The notes under the pieces: model-generated
Databases searched by the model: none
What the model was told of the DNA's origin: nothing
The model's input: the letters and a program-made list of their open reading frames with translations, nothing else
Shown: in pieces, positions 34,266 to 43,607 of the stretch
Layout: each line of letters begins with the position of its first letter
How positions within the stretch are numbered: position 1 is the stretch's first letter
Translations under genes and position numbers: made by a program
Source: JAKFWF01 sp031429105
Lineage (GTDB): Bacteria > Pseudomonadota > Alphaproteobacteria > Rhizobiales > Hyphomicrobiaceae
Assembly: GCA_031429105.1 (NCBI GenBank)
Contig: JANOYV010000032.1
Coordinates: 1 to 64,000, forward strand
Length of the DNA stretch: 64,000 bases
Direction of reading: 5' to 3'

Positions 34266-36173
34266 ATGAGCCGTTACGCGGAAGTTTATGCCAGCTGGCA
34301 ACAGGACCCCGAAGGCTTCTGGGCCAACGTCGCCCGTGATATCTCCTGGTACAAGCTCTGGGATAAGCCGTTCGATCCTTATGCCGGTGCTTATGGCCGC
34401 TGGTTTCCAGGGGCTGAATGCAACACCGCCTATAATTGCCTAGACCGGCACGTCGAACGGGGCCGGGGCCCTCAGCCAGCGTTGATCTACGATAGCCCTG
34501 TCACGAATTCCAAACGCACGCTGAGCTACGCCGAACTGACCGACGAGGTGGCGACCTTCGGCGCTGTGCTGCAGGACCTCGGAGTGCGCAAAGGCGACCG
34601 CGTCATCGTCTACATGCCGATGGTGCCGGAAGCCGTGATCGCCATGCTCGCCTGCGCGCGGATCGGCGCGATCCATTCGGTCGTGTTCGGCGGATTTGCG
34701 GCAGCGGAACTGGCAACACGTATCGATGATTGCACGCCGGTCGCGATCGTGTCGGCGTCGTGCGGCATCGAGGGGCAGAAGATCGTACCCTACAAGCCAC
34801 TGCTCGATGCGGCGATCGAACTTGCCAAGCTCAAGCCCAAGGTCTGCACCATTCTGCAACGCCCGATGCTTGCCGCCTCAATGGTTTCCGGACGCGATCA
34901 CGATTGGTCAGCATTGATCGCGGATGCCAAAGTGCGAGGCCGCAAAGCCGCCTGCGTTGCGGTTGCGGCCACTGATCCACTGTATATTCTCTACACCTCC
35001 GGCACCACCGGCCAACCAAAAGGCGTGGTGCGCGACAACGGCGGCCACATGGTGGCGCTCAACTGGTCAATGAAGAACATCTACGCCATGGACCCAGGCG
35101 ATGTGTTCTGGGCGGCGTCCGATGTGGGCTGGGTGGTCGGCCATTCCTATATCGTCTACGCGCCGCTACTGGCTGGCTGCACCACGCTTTTATACGAAGG
35201 CAAGCCCGTCGGCACGCCGGATGCTGGTGCCTATTGGCGGGTGATTTCGGAGCACAAGGTGGCAGCTTTGTTCACGGCACCGACCGCTTTCCGCGCAATC
35301 AAAAAGGAAGACCCAACCGGTGCGCTGATCAAGGACTATGACTTGAGCTGTTTCCGCACGCTATTTCTTGCGGGCGAACGCGCCGACCCAGAAACGATCA
35401 AATGGGCCGAGGCGAAATTGCAAAAGCCGGTGATCGATCACTGGTGGCAGACTGAAACCGGCTGGACCATTGCTGGTAATCCGGTGGGGCTTGGCGCCCT
35501 GCCGGTCAAGCACGGCTCGCCCACAGTGCCGATGCCGGGCTATGATCTTCACGTGCTCGACCAGAAGGGCGGTCCGGTGCCGCGCGGACAATCTGGTACG
35601 CTCGCCGTCAAGCTGCCGCTGCCGCCAGGGTCTTTGCCGACTTTGTGGAACAACGACGAGCGCTTTCGCAAAGGCTATATCTCGGACTTCGCCGGCTACT
35701 ACTCGACATCGGATGCGGGCTTCATCGACGAGGACGGATACGTGTTCGTCATGGCGCGCACCGATGATGTGATCAACGTCGCTGGCCATCGACTTTCGAC
35801 AGGCCAGATGGAGGAGGTTGTCGCCCGCCACAAGGATGTCGCCGAATGTGCCGTGGTCGGCGTCGCCGATGCGTTGAAGGGGCAGATTGCGGCGTGCTTC
35901 ATCGTGTTGAACAACGGCGTCAATCGGCCGGATGCGGATATCGAGGCCGAAGTGATCACGCTGGTGCGCGATACGATCGGACCGGTTGCGGCCTTCAAGC
36001 AGGTGATGGTGGTGAAGCGCTTGCCAAAAACGCGTTCGGGCAAAGTGCTGCGCGCGACCATGCGCCAGATTGCCGATGGTGAGACCTACAAAGTGCCTGC
36101 AACAATCGACGACACAGCGGTGATCGATGAGATCACCAGTGTGCTGGCGGGGCGCGGTATGGGCAAGGTTTGA
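34266..36173 (+). CDS. prpE: Propionyl-CoA synthetase
   Basis: The 635-aa acyl-CoA synthetase activates propionate (and more weakly acetate) to the CoA ester through an acyl-adenylate. The P-loop-like motif is YTSGTTGQPKG, the ACS-type motif is WWQTETGWTI, the hinge is YYSTSDAGFIDEDGY, and the C-terminal catalytic Lys is in PKTRSGKVLRATMRQI, the site of regulatory acylation. N-terminal sequence (YAEVYASWQQDPEGFWAN) and the short length favour PrpE over Acs. GGGGAGG precedes the start at 34266. The prpBCD genes are not nearby. Confidence 0.9.
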   Translation: MSRYAEVYASWQQDPEGFWANVARDISWYKLWDKPFDPYAGAYGRWFPGAECNTAYNCLDRHVERGRGPQPALIYDSPVTNSKRTLSYAELTDEVATFGAVLQDLGVRKGDRVIVYMPMVPEAVIAMLACARIGAIHSVVFGGFAAAELATRIDDCTPVAIVSASCGIEGQKIVPYKPLLDAAIELAKLKPKVCTILQRPMLAASMVSGRDHDWSALIADAKVRGRKAACVAVAATDPLYILYTSGTTGQPKGVVRDNGGHMVALNWSMKNIYAMDPGDVFWAASDVGWVVGHSYIVYAPLLAGCTTLLYEGKPVGTPDAGAYWRVISEHKVAALFTAPTAFRAIKKEDPTGALIKDYDLSCFRTLFLAGERADPETIKWAEAKLQKPVIDHWWQTETGWTIAGNPVGLGALPVKHGSPTVPMPGYDLHVLDQKGGPVPRGQSGTLAVKLPLPPGSLPTLWNNDERFRKGYISDFAGYYSTSDAGFIDEDGYVFVMARTDDVINVAGHRLSTGQMEEVVARHKDVAECAVVGVADALKGQIAACFIVLNNGVNRPDADIEAEVITLVRDTIGPVAAFKQVMVVKRLPKTRSGKVLRATMRQIADGETYKVPATIDDTAVIDEITSVLAGRGMGKV

Positions 36174-36207
36174 TCCACCGCAGCCGTCCTGAAGGTTGGC
36201 GGGTCAC

Positions 36208-36519
36208 TCACCGCCCATCATCACAAGGGAGCATTGTGTCGGCGGGTAGTCGCTGCTGATTGCAGCCAGCGTCGGCAGGTCGATTGGGCAATCGTGTGTT
36301 TCGATTGTCGTCGCGACCGTCGCTCACCTTGCGCTGGGCCAACGCCGCATGACCTGACCGCAGCGATAGCAAGATCGCGTGATCGGCTGGATCTCGGTCG
36401 CGGCGAGGTAATGGCTCGATCAGCACCAGAATTCCCAGCAACACTGCGTAGATCAGCAACAAGACTGAGGCGTCTCCCAGTCTGGCTTTGTGTTCTTTCC
36501 ATTCATAAGGGTCGTCCAT
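36208..36519 (-). CDS. Small hypothetical protein with one membrane span
   Basis: The frame encodes 103 aa and begins with an ATG behind AAGGG (8-nt spacing). Residues 1-16 are charged (MDDPYEWKEHKARLGD), 18-36 form one hydrophobic span, and the rest is polar without obvious pattern and may not be conserved. It fills the 403-bp gap between prpE and the cyclase gene, where I see nothing else. A gene is plausible, but the composition of the last 50 residues is not convincing. Confidence 0.35.
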   Translation of the reverse strand: MDDPYEWKEHKARLGDASVLLLIYAVLLGILVLIEPLPRRDRDPADHAILLSLRSGHAALAQRKVSDGRDDNRNTRLPNRPADAGCNQQRLPADTMLPCDDGR

Positions 36520-36576
36520 GGCTTTTTCCCTTCTCGCAGTCGCGGATTAGACCAGTGATCTGTTGTGTTCGGTTGA

Positions 36577-37368
36577 TCAGGACAGCGGCGGCCTATGTGC
36601 CAAGCCAAGTGCTGCTGATCTTGCCAACGTCCAAACCTGCATGCGGCTGTGCCGACCAGGAATGACGCGAGCCCCGAGTTGGGACAGTGGCGCGAGCATC
36701 TGATCATTCCCGCCCTCGCGCGTTACAGCGGTGACCGTATCAACGCTCACGATCAGCTGAGTGCCGGTTTTGCGGGTCATGGTCTCAAGTTTGCGCGCGA
36801 CGTTGACGGTGTCGCCGGCGACTGATCGCTCAAGGTGACGATTAACTCCGATTTTTCCAACCGCGACTGTGCCCGTGTGTATGCCGATGCCGATGTCGAT
36901 GGGAAACCGGCCGCGCGATCTGCGCCGGGTGTTCCATTGAGCGATGGCTGCAAGCATATCGTAGCTGCAGCCGAGTGCATCGGTTGCATTTTGTCGACCT
37001 GCAACGGGGACGCCAAAAACGGCCATGATTGCATCGCCTGAATATTGCAAGACGGTGCCACGGTGTAGGTAGACTGCTTTTGCCATGCGCGCATGATAGC
37101 GGGCAAGTAGGTCTAGCGTTTGATCCGGTGGTAGCCCCTCGACGAGGCCGGTAAAGCCAACAATGTCGGCGAATAGCACCGCTGCACCGTCATAGATCGT
37201 TATCGTGCGGGCAGCTTTGTCTGAAGCTGCACTCTTTGATGCGCCCTGCCCGCCGTTTGGGGCTGACGAACCGGTGTCTTCCGACGCGCGAGCGTAAACT
37301 GAGGCCGTCAATCCGTAATCGACACCCGGCGCAAAGTCGTGTCCTGCAATAGTCTGGATCAGTCCCAT
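36577..37368 (-). CDS. Single-domain class III adenylate/guanylate cyclase, divergent active site
   Basis: The 263-aa protein starts at 37368 behind GGAGG. The first 55 residues are unstructured; the cyclase homology domain covers about 56-240. Both metal-binding Asp residues are present: Asp68 in LFADIVGFT and Asp112 in YSGDAIMAVFG. The base-recognising Lys, three or four residues before that second Asp, is Gln108, and the transition-state Arg, four residues after the conserved Asn189, is Lys193. Cyclase activity or substrate choice may therefore be altered. It is divergent from the haem peroxidase gene; a 274-bp gap between them shows no other gene. Confidence 0.8.
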   Translation of the reverse strand: MGLIQTIAGHDFAPGVDYGLTASVYARASEDTGSSAPNGGQGASKSAASDKAARTITIYDGAAVLFADIVGFTGLVEGLPPDQTLDLLARYHARMAKAVYLHRGTVLQYSGDAIMAVFGVPVAGRQNATDALGCSYDMLAAIAQWNTRRRSRGRFPIDIGIGIHTGTVAVGKIGVNRHLERSVAGDTVNVARKLETMTRKTGTQLIVSVDTVTAVTREGGNDQMLAPLSQLGARVIPGRHSRMQVWTLARSAALGLAHRPPLS

Positions 37369-37642
37369 GTTATCCTCCAGTGGTCGCTCACACGGGCTGC
37401 CCGTGTGATGCCGTTACATCAGCCTTAGTCCTGCATGCGTGATGGGATCGTGAGTTGGGCGGTGGCATCGAGTGAATCGGCTGTCTGAACCAATTGGGTT
37501 GGTCAGCCCGCCCCTCCCGGCATGAGCCGTTCAACCATCGGGCGCTACCAGCTGCGGCGATTCACGATCAGTTCACGCATGGCAGTTGAAGCTTGCAGGA
37601 TCGGGACTAAACAACTCGCTCGATACCGCGGGGCGCGCGCAA

Positions 37643-39349
37643 ATGACTATGCGATCACAAGGCTCGGTGTTGCCCTTGTTTCTCGGGGGCGCATCCGACG
37701 TATTGTTGGGCTTCGGGCATGTCCTGAAGGACTTGGAATCCAGCAAGAGCGAGCCAGGGATATCGCGCAACTTTGGAGGTTCAGCCGATGGTGCTGAGCT
37801 GTACCGAGGGCATGGCGGCAGTAGTGCGCAGAGGGCCGCTACTGCCGCAATGCTCCGCGAACTCGCAGTTCACATGAAGCTGTCCGATTTGCCCGGCAGC
37901 GACGACAACCCTACCATCCCGGCTGGCTACACGTATCTGGCGCAAATGGCAGCACACGACATCGTCCATAATATTGCACCGCTGCCGCGCTTGGGCGAAA
38001 TTGCTGAATATTTTGCGCGTGATTTCCGAAGCGAGCGATTGATCCTCGATACGATGTATGGGGGTGGCCCGTCGGCGACCACGTTACCCTATTCGATCAA
38101 CGGTCGGCCGAGGAACCAGCGACACGAACTGCGGCTTGGCCGCGTTCCCGCATCGGAGGCGGGTCCGACTGGTCCCCGACCCGTTCCGATCGATGATCAC
38201 CCAGCCCGCGACATCGGGCGGGTATCGTGCCCGCACCTTTCGGATAATCCCGGGAAGGGCGTGCCGGATGCCTTGATCGCGGATCCACGAAACGATGATC
38301 ATCTGCTGATATCGCAGCTGCTGGCGCTATTTCACGCGTTGCACAACATTGTCAGCGCAAAGCTTGCAGCTGGCGACGGCGGCAGCGTCACGCTGTTTGA
38401 CGATTTTCGCACCTACCGCAGATTTCTTGAGGCACGAAAAATCGTGGCGATTGTCTGGCGCAAGGTAATTGTGAACGATCTCCTGAAGCGCCTACTCGAG
38501 CCAGGCGTGCACGCCTACTACGCCTCTGCCCAGACGCGCTATCCAGCCGATTTTCTTGATAAATCCGATGATGGCCGTGTTCCGGTTGAATTTTCACATG
38601 CCGCCTACCGCTTTGGGCACGTGATGATCCGGTTCAGTTATGTGCTCAATGATCGCCGACTTAACGGCCCGGAGCCGGAAACCGCGTCGATTGCCGATGT
38701 GCTCGACCGCTCGTCCTCCATGCAACCCGGACGGTTGCCGCTCGCTTGCACGTGGCTGGTTGACTGGTCCCGTTTTTTCGATTTAGGCGATGGTCAGAAA
38801 CTGAATTTCAGCCGACGTATCAGGCCCGTGATCCGCGGCAGTCTGGCTGGCGACGCATACTTTCCGAACGAGACCGGTGCCGACGGCGGGCTATTCTATC
38901 GCGACTTCATCCGTGGCGTCGACGCTGGAATCCGCTCGGTCGCATCCCTGGTGGCAGGCCTCAGACCGTCCGAACGGCAGCGCTCGCAACTGCTGAGCGA
39001 TCCGAACTATCGCGAGCACGAAATAGGGCTGTGGCTTAACCAATCCCCGGGGCACAAGTTCTCGACCGCTGACCAGATATCGCTGTCGCAAGACCCGCCG
39101 CTGCTGTTCTTCATTTTGTTCGAAGCAGCGCACGAACATAACGGCGAGCGATTGGGAATTCTGGGCTCAACCATCATCGCCGAAGTGTTTTTTGCGGCCC
39201 TCAAGAAATCTCAAGCCACAATCGAGGACGACCCGATGATCGCATCGGGGATCGCCAGTGTCTTTGGCTCTAGCGTGCCTAGCGATATGCCAGCATTGAT
39301 CGACTTCATCAAACAAAACGGCGGCTTGCAGGACGCCGCGTGTGGGTAG
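37643..39349 (+). CDS. Animal-type haem peroxidase family protein
   Basis: The 568-aa protein belongs to the peroxidase-cyclooxygenase superfamily. The distal His is in LAQMAAHDIVHN, the region corresponding to the distal Arg-Asn-Glu is IADPRNDDHLL followed by LLALFHALHNIVSAKL, and the proximal His is in FSHAAYRFGHVMIRFSY. These proteins oxidise halides, phenols or lipids with peroxide. No signal peptide is visible. The start is uncertain: the ATG at 37643 has a weak GGGG upstream, while a TTG at 37586 has no ribosome-binding site. A small gene follows after 66 bp. Confidence 0.85.
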   Translation: MTMRSQGSVLPLFLGGASDVLLGFGHVLKDLESSKSEPGISRNFGGSADGAELYRGHGGSSAQRAATAAMLRELAVHMKLSDLPGSDDNPTIPAGYTYLAQMAAHDIVHNIAPLPRLGEIAEYFARDFRSERLILDTMYGGGPSATTLPYSINGRPRNQRHELRLGRVPASEAGPTGPRPVPIDDHPARDIGRVSCPHLSDNPGKGVPDALIADPRNDDHLLISQLLALFHALHNIVSAKLAAGDGGSVTLFDDFRTYRRFLEARKIVAIVWRKVIVNDLLKRLLEPGVHAYYASAQTRYPADFLDKSDDGRVPVEFSHAAYRFGHVMIRFSYVLNDRRLNGPEPETASIADVLDRSSSMQPGRLPLACTWLVDWSRFFDLGDGQKLNFSRRIRPVIRGSLAGDAYFPNETGADGGLFYRDFIRGVDAGIRSVASLVAGLRPSERQRSQLLSDPNYREHEIGLWLNQSPGHKFSTADQISLSQDPPLLFFILFEAAHEHNGERLGILGSTIIAEVFFAALKKSQATIEDDPMIASGIASVFGSSVPSDMPALIDFIKQNGGLQDAACG

Positions 39350-39415
39350 ATTTTGAAACGCCCGCTACTTACAGGCGTGGTCGCAACTCGGGACGGCAAC
39401 AGGAAAGGGAACGTT

Positions 39416-39784
39416 ATGGCTATTCAGCGCATCAAGGTTCTGGACTATCAGGAACTCGGCAAGAAGTTCATTGCCTGGTCGAAGGACGCTGACTCGCGGC
39501 CGAAGACGTTGGAAGAGTTCGTCACGCAGACGAAGGGAATCATTGATCCGCTGCCGAGCTATATCAAGGCGCTGCAGTTCGTCCAGGGCGACAAGGAAGT
39601 GCTGCTGGTGCGGCTACCACCAGCTGAACTCGTGGCCGACACGGAGGCATCTATCAAGGATCCGAATGCGCTTTATCCATTGCCTTCATTTTACGAGGAA
39701 AGATTTGCAGGTGGCAACGATCCTGGCCACCAGGCCTTCTTCGAGCGTCGCGTTGGCGACTACACCATCGCGCACTGTAACTAG
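39416..39784 (+). CDS. Small soluble hypothetical protein, partner of the haem peroxidase gene
   Basis: The 122-aa protein starts at 39416 behind GGAAAGGGAA; the frame is open 21 codons further. It has no signal peptide and no membrane span. It is a mixed alpha/beta protein with a conserved-looking core (LQFVQGDKEVLLVRLPPAEL, then YPLPSFYEERF) and a single Cys next to its C-terminus. The position 66 bp after the peroxidase on the same strand suggests co-transcription. I do not recognise the family. Confidence 0.65.
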   Translation: MAIQRIKVLDYQELGKKFIAWSKDADSRPKTLEEFVTQTKGIIDPLPSYIKALQFVQGDKEVLLVRLPPAELVADTEASIKDPNALYPLPSFYEERFAGGNDPGHQAFFERRVGDYTIAHCN

Positions 39785-39962
39785 ATGAGCGATTGGGTGG
39801 CGCGCGTTTGAAATTCTCGAACCGTGCCACTTGATATTCCTGAGGCGCACGGCGCGGTGCGCTTTCACTGCACAAACAGTACTTCAAATGTAGATTTTCA
39901 ATTGCAGAGAAGGGACGATTTCACCCACCGGCGTCGGGCGGGACTGTATTAAGGCTGGGGCG

Positions 39963-40006
39963 AGGGAACGCCTGGAATTATGAATTGCATCGTGTAGGCG
40001 TTCCCT
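39963..40006. terminator. Perfect inverted repeat, possible bidirectional terminator
   Basis: AGGGAACGCCT (39963-39973) and AGGCGTTCCCT (39996-40006) are perfectly complementary, separated by 22 nt. It lies in the 278-bp gap between two convergent genes. There is no T-run, so termination would be weak or Rho-dependent. Confidence 0.4.
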
Positions 40007-40062
40007 AACCTCCCCAATAAACCGTGGCCCATTTTTCACGGTAGTGTCCGTGAACTTGTGTG

Positions 40063-42162
40063 TCATGGGACGGGCACACCCGCCAACGCGAGACCATTTC
40101 GCAGACGCTCCAACGCCGCGGGATTGCGGATCGGGAAGCAATGCAGCAGCCAATGCGTGATGGTTGCATCCGAAGGCTGGTCCGGACCCGACCAGAAACG
40201 GCGTATGATACTCAGGAAGCGCGCGCCTTCAATTTGCGCCTCGCTCAATCGGCCAGCATGTGCGAGTGCCGCCGCCCGCCAGCCCTGGAAATAATTGATC
40301 GCCTCACCCGACTGCTCCGCCGCCCGCAAGCTTGCGTCGTAGTCCTCGCAGATAAAACGAATAGTGCTTTGATAGCACCAGTGCAGGGGCGAGGCGACTG
40401 GCGATAACGCGACTGCGCGGTCAGCGAAGTGACGGGCCTCGTCACGCTCATCACTGTAGGCGAGGCCGAGGGCTGCCGAAGTCGTCGTCCACGGATCGTC
40501 ATCGTTGAGGGCAATGGCGTGTCGAAAGCAAGCGACCGCCATATCGAATTGTCCGGTCATTGCAAATGACCAGCCGAGGCACAATTGTGCGCGTGAATCG
40601 ATCGGATCCAAATTGACCGCCGTTCTGGCCAGTGCCAGGGCGTTCTGATGCAGGGCAATCGTGCGGTAGGTGCCAGGAAACGTGATGTGTCGCGTATTCT
40701 CGACCTGCACCAGACTGCTGTAGGCCAGCGACAGATTAGGCACCTCCTCGACGAGCGACTGAAAAATTGCCGCAGCGCGTGCATGGTCATTGGGGCGGTA
40801 GAGATTGATCAATCCCTGGCCTCGCAGCCAGCGATCATAAACGTCGAGCGACACATCAGGCGCGCTTGCCATACGAACGAGGCGTTCAGCCGATAAGTTG
40901 ACGTTGAGGACGTTGGCAATACGATGCAGGACTTCCTGCTGTGTTTCAAAGAAATTGGCTGGCGCTAGCGCATATCGACCGCTCCAAACAATAACGCCGG
41001 TCTGACTGGCCTGGAGTGTTACGATCAGACTGAGATGGCCTTGGTTTTGGAAGAATCTTGCTGTCACCAGATACTGTGGTTGCAGGTCTGAGCGTTGTGT
41101 CGTGGGAGCCGTTGCGGTCGCCGCATCGATCAAGGTCCATTCTCGAAACCGGACCAATCGGGTAATCAGCTCATAGCGAAATCCAATTCCGATGTATTTC
41201 TGATCGGGCTGAACGCCATCCACCTCGCAGGGCCCAACGACGAGGACAAGTTTCGGCGGCGATGTTTGGTTAGTCTCGCGGGGCATCATCTTCGAAGCGC
41301 TTTTAGCACTCGAATTCGCTTGGCCGACGTTGGTCGTTGCCTTCGGTGCAGGCGGCGGGCTTGGCACATAGGTACCAGCCTTGATAGCGGCAATGAGTTC
41401 CTGGGTCTTTTCCGACGGTTCCATGGCGTATTCAGTGTCGAGGAGATCCCAAAGCCTTTTATGGGTGCTCAGCGCGCCGGCCATGTCGCCGACATCGGCA
41501 TGACACCGGATCAACCGCTGAACGGCGATTTCGTGTGTTGGATCAAGTTGAATGATGGCCTGGGCCAGCCGCATGGTTTCGGAACTGGTCGGCGTATTGC
41601 TGGCAAGCTGGTCCTCGAGCCCGCGGATCAATCGGCGGTGGAGATTTTCCCGGCACACGAACAGCCATGCACGAAACGATGGGTCTACATCCTCATAGCC
41701 GGCCAAAAGCGTTTCGGTGATGCGGGATCGGTCGAGCAGCAGTTCGTTGGGTCGCCCCGCCGCTGCGCTTTCGAGCACTGACCACACATCGAGTGTGACC
41801 TCGGCAGCATCAATCCCGACTTCGACACGACCGGTGGTAAAACCACTAAACCGGCACTGGTCAAACGATGTTCGCAAATCCTTGAGAACCTGGCGCAGTG
41901 TTGCTCGCGCCTTTGCTTCCTCCGTTTCGCTCCACAGGAGCCCGACGATACGCTCCCGCGTGTCGCTGAGGTTTGTAGCTAATGCCAAGTAACCGACCAG
42001 GGCCATGGCTTTGCGGTTGTTGAGTTCGATCCTTGATCCGCCATAGCGCAGTGAAACGCCACCGAAGAGCGAGATTTCCAATCGCGGCTTGTGCCCGGGA
42101 TCGACGCGTGTCGAAGCGACATGGGCAGGTGCTGGATCTGCTGTTGCTAGCTTCGCGGCCAT
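40063..42162 (-). CDS. SARP-like regulator: winged helix, BTAD, TolB-like domain and TPR
   Basis: The 699-aa protein starts at 42162, behind a strong GAGGGGG; a GTG at 42213 overlapping the YcaO stop is the alternative. Residues about 25-115 form an OmpR-type winged helix (LEISLFGGVSLRYGG, NRKAMALVGYLALATN). A bacterial transcriptional activation (BTAD) helical domain follows to about 260, with EIAVQRLIRCHADVGDMAGA. After a Pro-rich linker comes a TolB-like region (GIGFRYELITRLVRFREWTLID, VIVWSGRY) and then TPR helices (LDPIDSRAQLCLGWSFAMTGQ). It probably activates the co-directional ycaO-like gene upstream or an unlinked target. Confidence 0.82.
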   Translation of the reverse strand: MAAKLATADPAPAHVASTRVDPGHKPRLEISLFGGVSLRYGGSRIELNNRKAMALVGYLALATNLSDTRERIVGLLWSETEEAKARATLRQVLKDLRTSFDQCRFSGFTTGRVEVGIDAAEVTLDVWSVLESAAAGRPNELLLDRSRITETLLAGYEDVDPSFRAWLFVCRENLHRRLIRGLEDQLASNTPTSSETMRLAQAIIQLDPTHEIAVQRLIRCHADVGDMAGALSTHKRLWDLLDTEYAMEPSEKTQELIAAIKAGTYVPSPPPAPKATTNVGQANSSAKSASKMMPRETNQTSPPKLVLVVGPCEVDGVQPDQKYIGIGFRYELITRLVRFREWTLIDAATATAPTTQRSDLQPQYLVTARFFQNQGHLSLIVTLQASQTGVIVWSGRYALAPANFFETQQEVLHRIANVLNVNLSAERLVRMASAPDVSLDVYDRWLRGQGLINLYRPNDHARAAAIFQSLVEEVPNLSLAYSSLVQVENTRHITFPGTYRTIALHQNALALARTAVNLDPIDSRAQLCLGWSFAMTGQFDMAVACFRHAIALNDDDPWTTTSAALGLAYSDERDEARHFADRAVALSPVASPLHWCYQSTIRFICEDYDASLRAAEQSGEAINYFQGWRAAALAHAGRLSEAQIEGARFLSIIRRFWSGPDQPSDATITHWLLHCFPIRNPAALERLRNGLALAGVPVP

Positions 42163-42209
42163 GGCCCCCTCGCAAACCGTCAGCCTGGTCATCGCCCTTC
42201 GGCGCGCCC

Positions 42210-43502
42210 TCACATCAATTCAACCCTATCCTTTGGTTCAAATCCACCACCGGTTTCCTGGATCTGTTGATTGAGCCGATTGCTAACGAACTGTGACGGG
42301 TATGGTGCCAAGTCGACCGACAGGCAGCGAACGGTTGGAATGCGCAAGTCTGGCTTGGTGAGATCAACCCAAAAAACCTCAATGTTGCGGTCGGCCAAAC
42401 GCATGGTCACCTGTGCGACGGGGGCGGCATCTTCAGTCGCAGAAAGCTCAAGGGTTGGGGCAGATCCGGCTAACGGGTCGAGCAGCGCGCAGCGGGGTAC
42501 GTCAATGCCATAGGCACGGCGGAGGTAGATGTGATCGGCTGAATTGAGCGCTGCATCCCCGCGCTGGCGTCGCTTCAGTGCGATCAAATGCAGACCCAGC
42601 TCCATCTGGCACAGTTCGCGAATGGCGGCTCGGGCCGCTTCCCGATAGTCCAGTCGCGCCGCAAACCCGCAGGCAAGTCCGCGCCCGTTGGCATCGACCG
42701 AGAACGCTGCAACACAAGGAATGGCGACGTCGCTGGTCAGATCAATCAACCAACTTATTCGGGTCGCTGTTCCCTGGCGCAATAGGTTAATGTAGGCAGC
42801 CGCTTCTTCAGCGAGCTTGGTTGTCAGCTCCCGCCCTCTTCGACCGCCGCGCCACCACAGTGCGATGGCATCCCTCTCGACGAGTTCGAGCAGGCCGTGC
42901 AGGACGGCTTGGTCACGCGTTGCGCCAGCGCCGCAACCGGCGCTGAGCTTGACTGTCGGTTTGCCGGCATCCAGATCTTGAACATTGCGAAAGCACAGGC
43001 TGGCTGGCACCAGTACGGTGCTTCCGCTCACAAGACCGGTGGCGCTGGTCCAACTGATATCGGGAGCGAGATTAGTGGGGTCACGCCCGGTCATCGAAAG
43101 TAGGTGTTGCAGTGTCGACAGCTCCAGTCCGGTCTCGCGCTGGTCTGGACGTCCGTGCTTGAATGATCGCGCCGGCCCCGCCAATTGCGCGAGGTATTCT
43201 GCGGCTTCGCAAACACAGGAAACGGTCGCTCGTAGCGACGTTTCTCCGCTACCCGCAGCGCTGATGGCAACAGCGCCGATGGATTCCAATCCGAAGGCTG
43301 CCGGGTCGAGCTCAGCCCCGACAAATTTCAGACCGGGCGCGTCGAGCACTGGCAATTCGAAAATGCGTTGCATGTTTCGAGCGATATGCAGCACAGACCG
43401 CAAAAGCGCTGGGTCGGACCCATCGTCGGTCGTTTCGAGTACATCACTGCTGCCCGTCAACCGAGCCAGCTCAGCTACGAGTTCTGCCGCGTGTGCGTCC
43501 AA
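42210..43502 (-). CDS. YcaO-family ATP-dependent protein (cyclodehydratase/thioamidation type)
   Basis: The 430-aa protein has the YcaO ATP-grasp-like core. Motif 1 is CEAAEYL, motif 2 is SAGCGAGATRDQAVLHGLLE followed by LVERDAIALWW, motif 3 is AAIRELCQMELGLHLIAL, and the C-terminal part has FWVDLTKPDLRIPTVRCLSV. YcaO enzymes activate peptide backbone amides with ATP to form azolines or thioamides, or act on ribosomal protein S12. Here there is no TfuA, no E1-like partner and no clear precursor peptide next to it. The start is a TTG at 43502 with only a weak ribosome-binding site. It is followed by the SARP-like gene after 47 bp. Confidence 0.85.
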   Translation of the reverse strand: MDAHAAELVAELARLTGSSDVLETTDDGSDPALLRSVLHIARNMQRIFELPVLDAPGLKFVGAELDPAAFGLESIGAVAISAAGSGETSLRATVSCVCEAAEYLAQLAGPARSFKHGRPDQRETGLELSTLQHLLSMTGRDPTNLAPDISWTSATGLVSGSTVLVPASLCFRNVQDLDAGKPTVKLSAGCGAGATRDQAVLHGLLELVERDAIALWWRGGRRGRELTTKLAEEAAAYINLLRQGTATRISWLIDLTSDVAIPCVAAFSVDANGRGLACGFAARLDYREAARAAIRELCQMELGLHLIALKRRQRGDAALNSADHIYLRRAYGIDVPRCALLDPLAGSAPTLELSATEDAAPVAQVTMRLADRNIEVFWVDLTKPDLRIPTVRCLSVDLAPYPSQFVSNRLNQQIQETGGGFEPKDRVELM

Positions 43503-43607
43503 TGGAAGCCTGCATGATTTAAGCAGTCAATGTCCACGGCAAGGTAGCGGCTGCACTCTGCCCTGGCAAACCAACAGTAACTGCTGAGTGCAGAACGTGA
43601 AGTTGGC

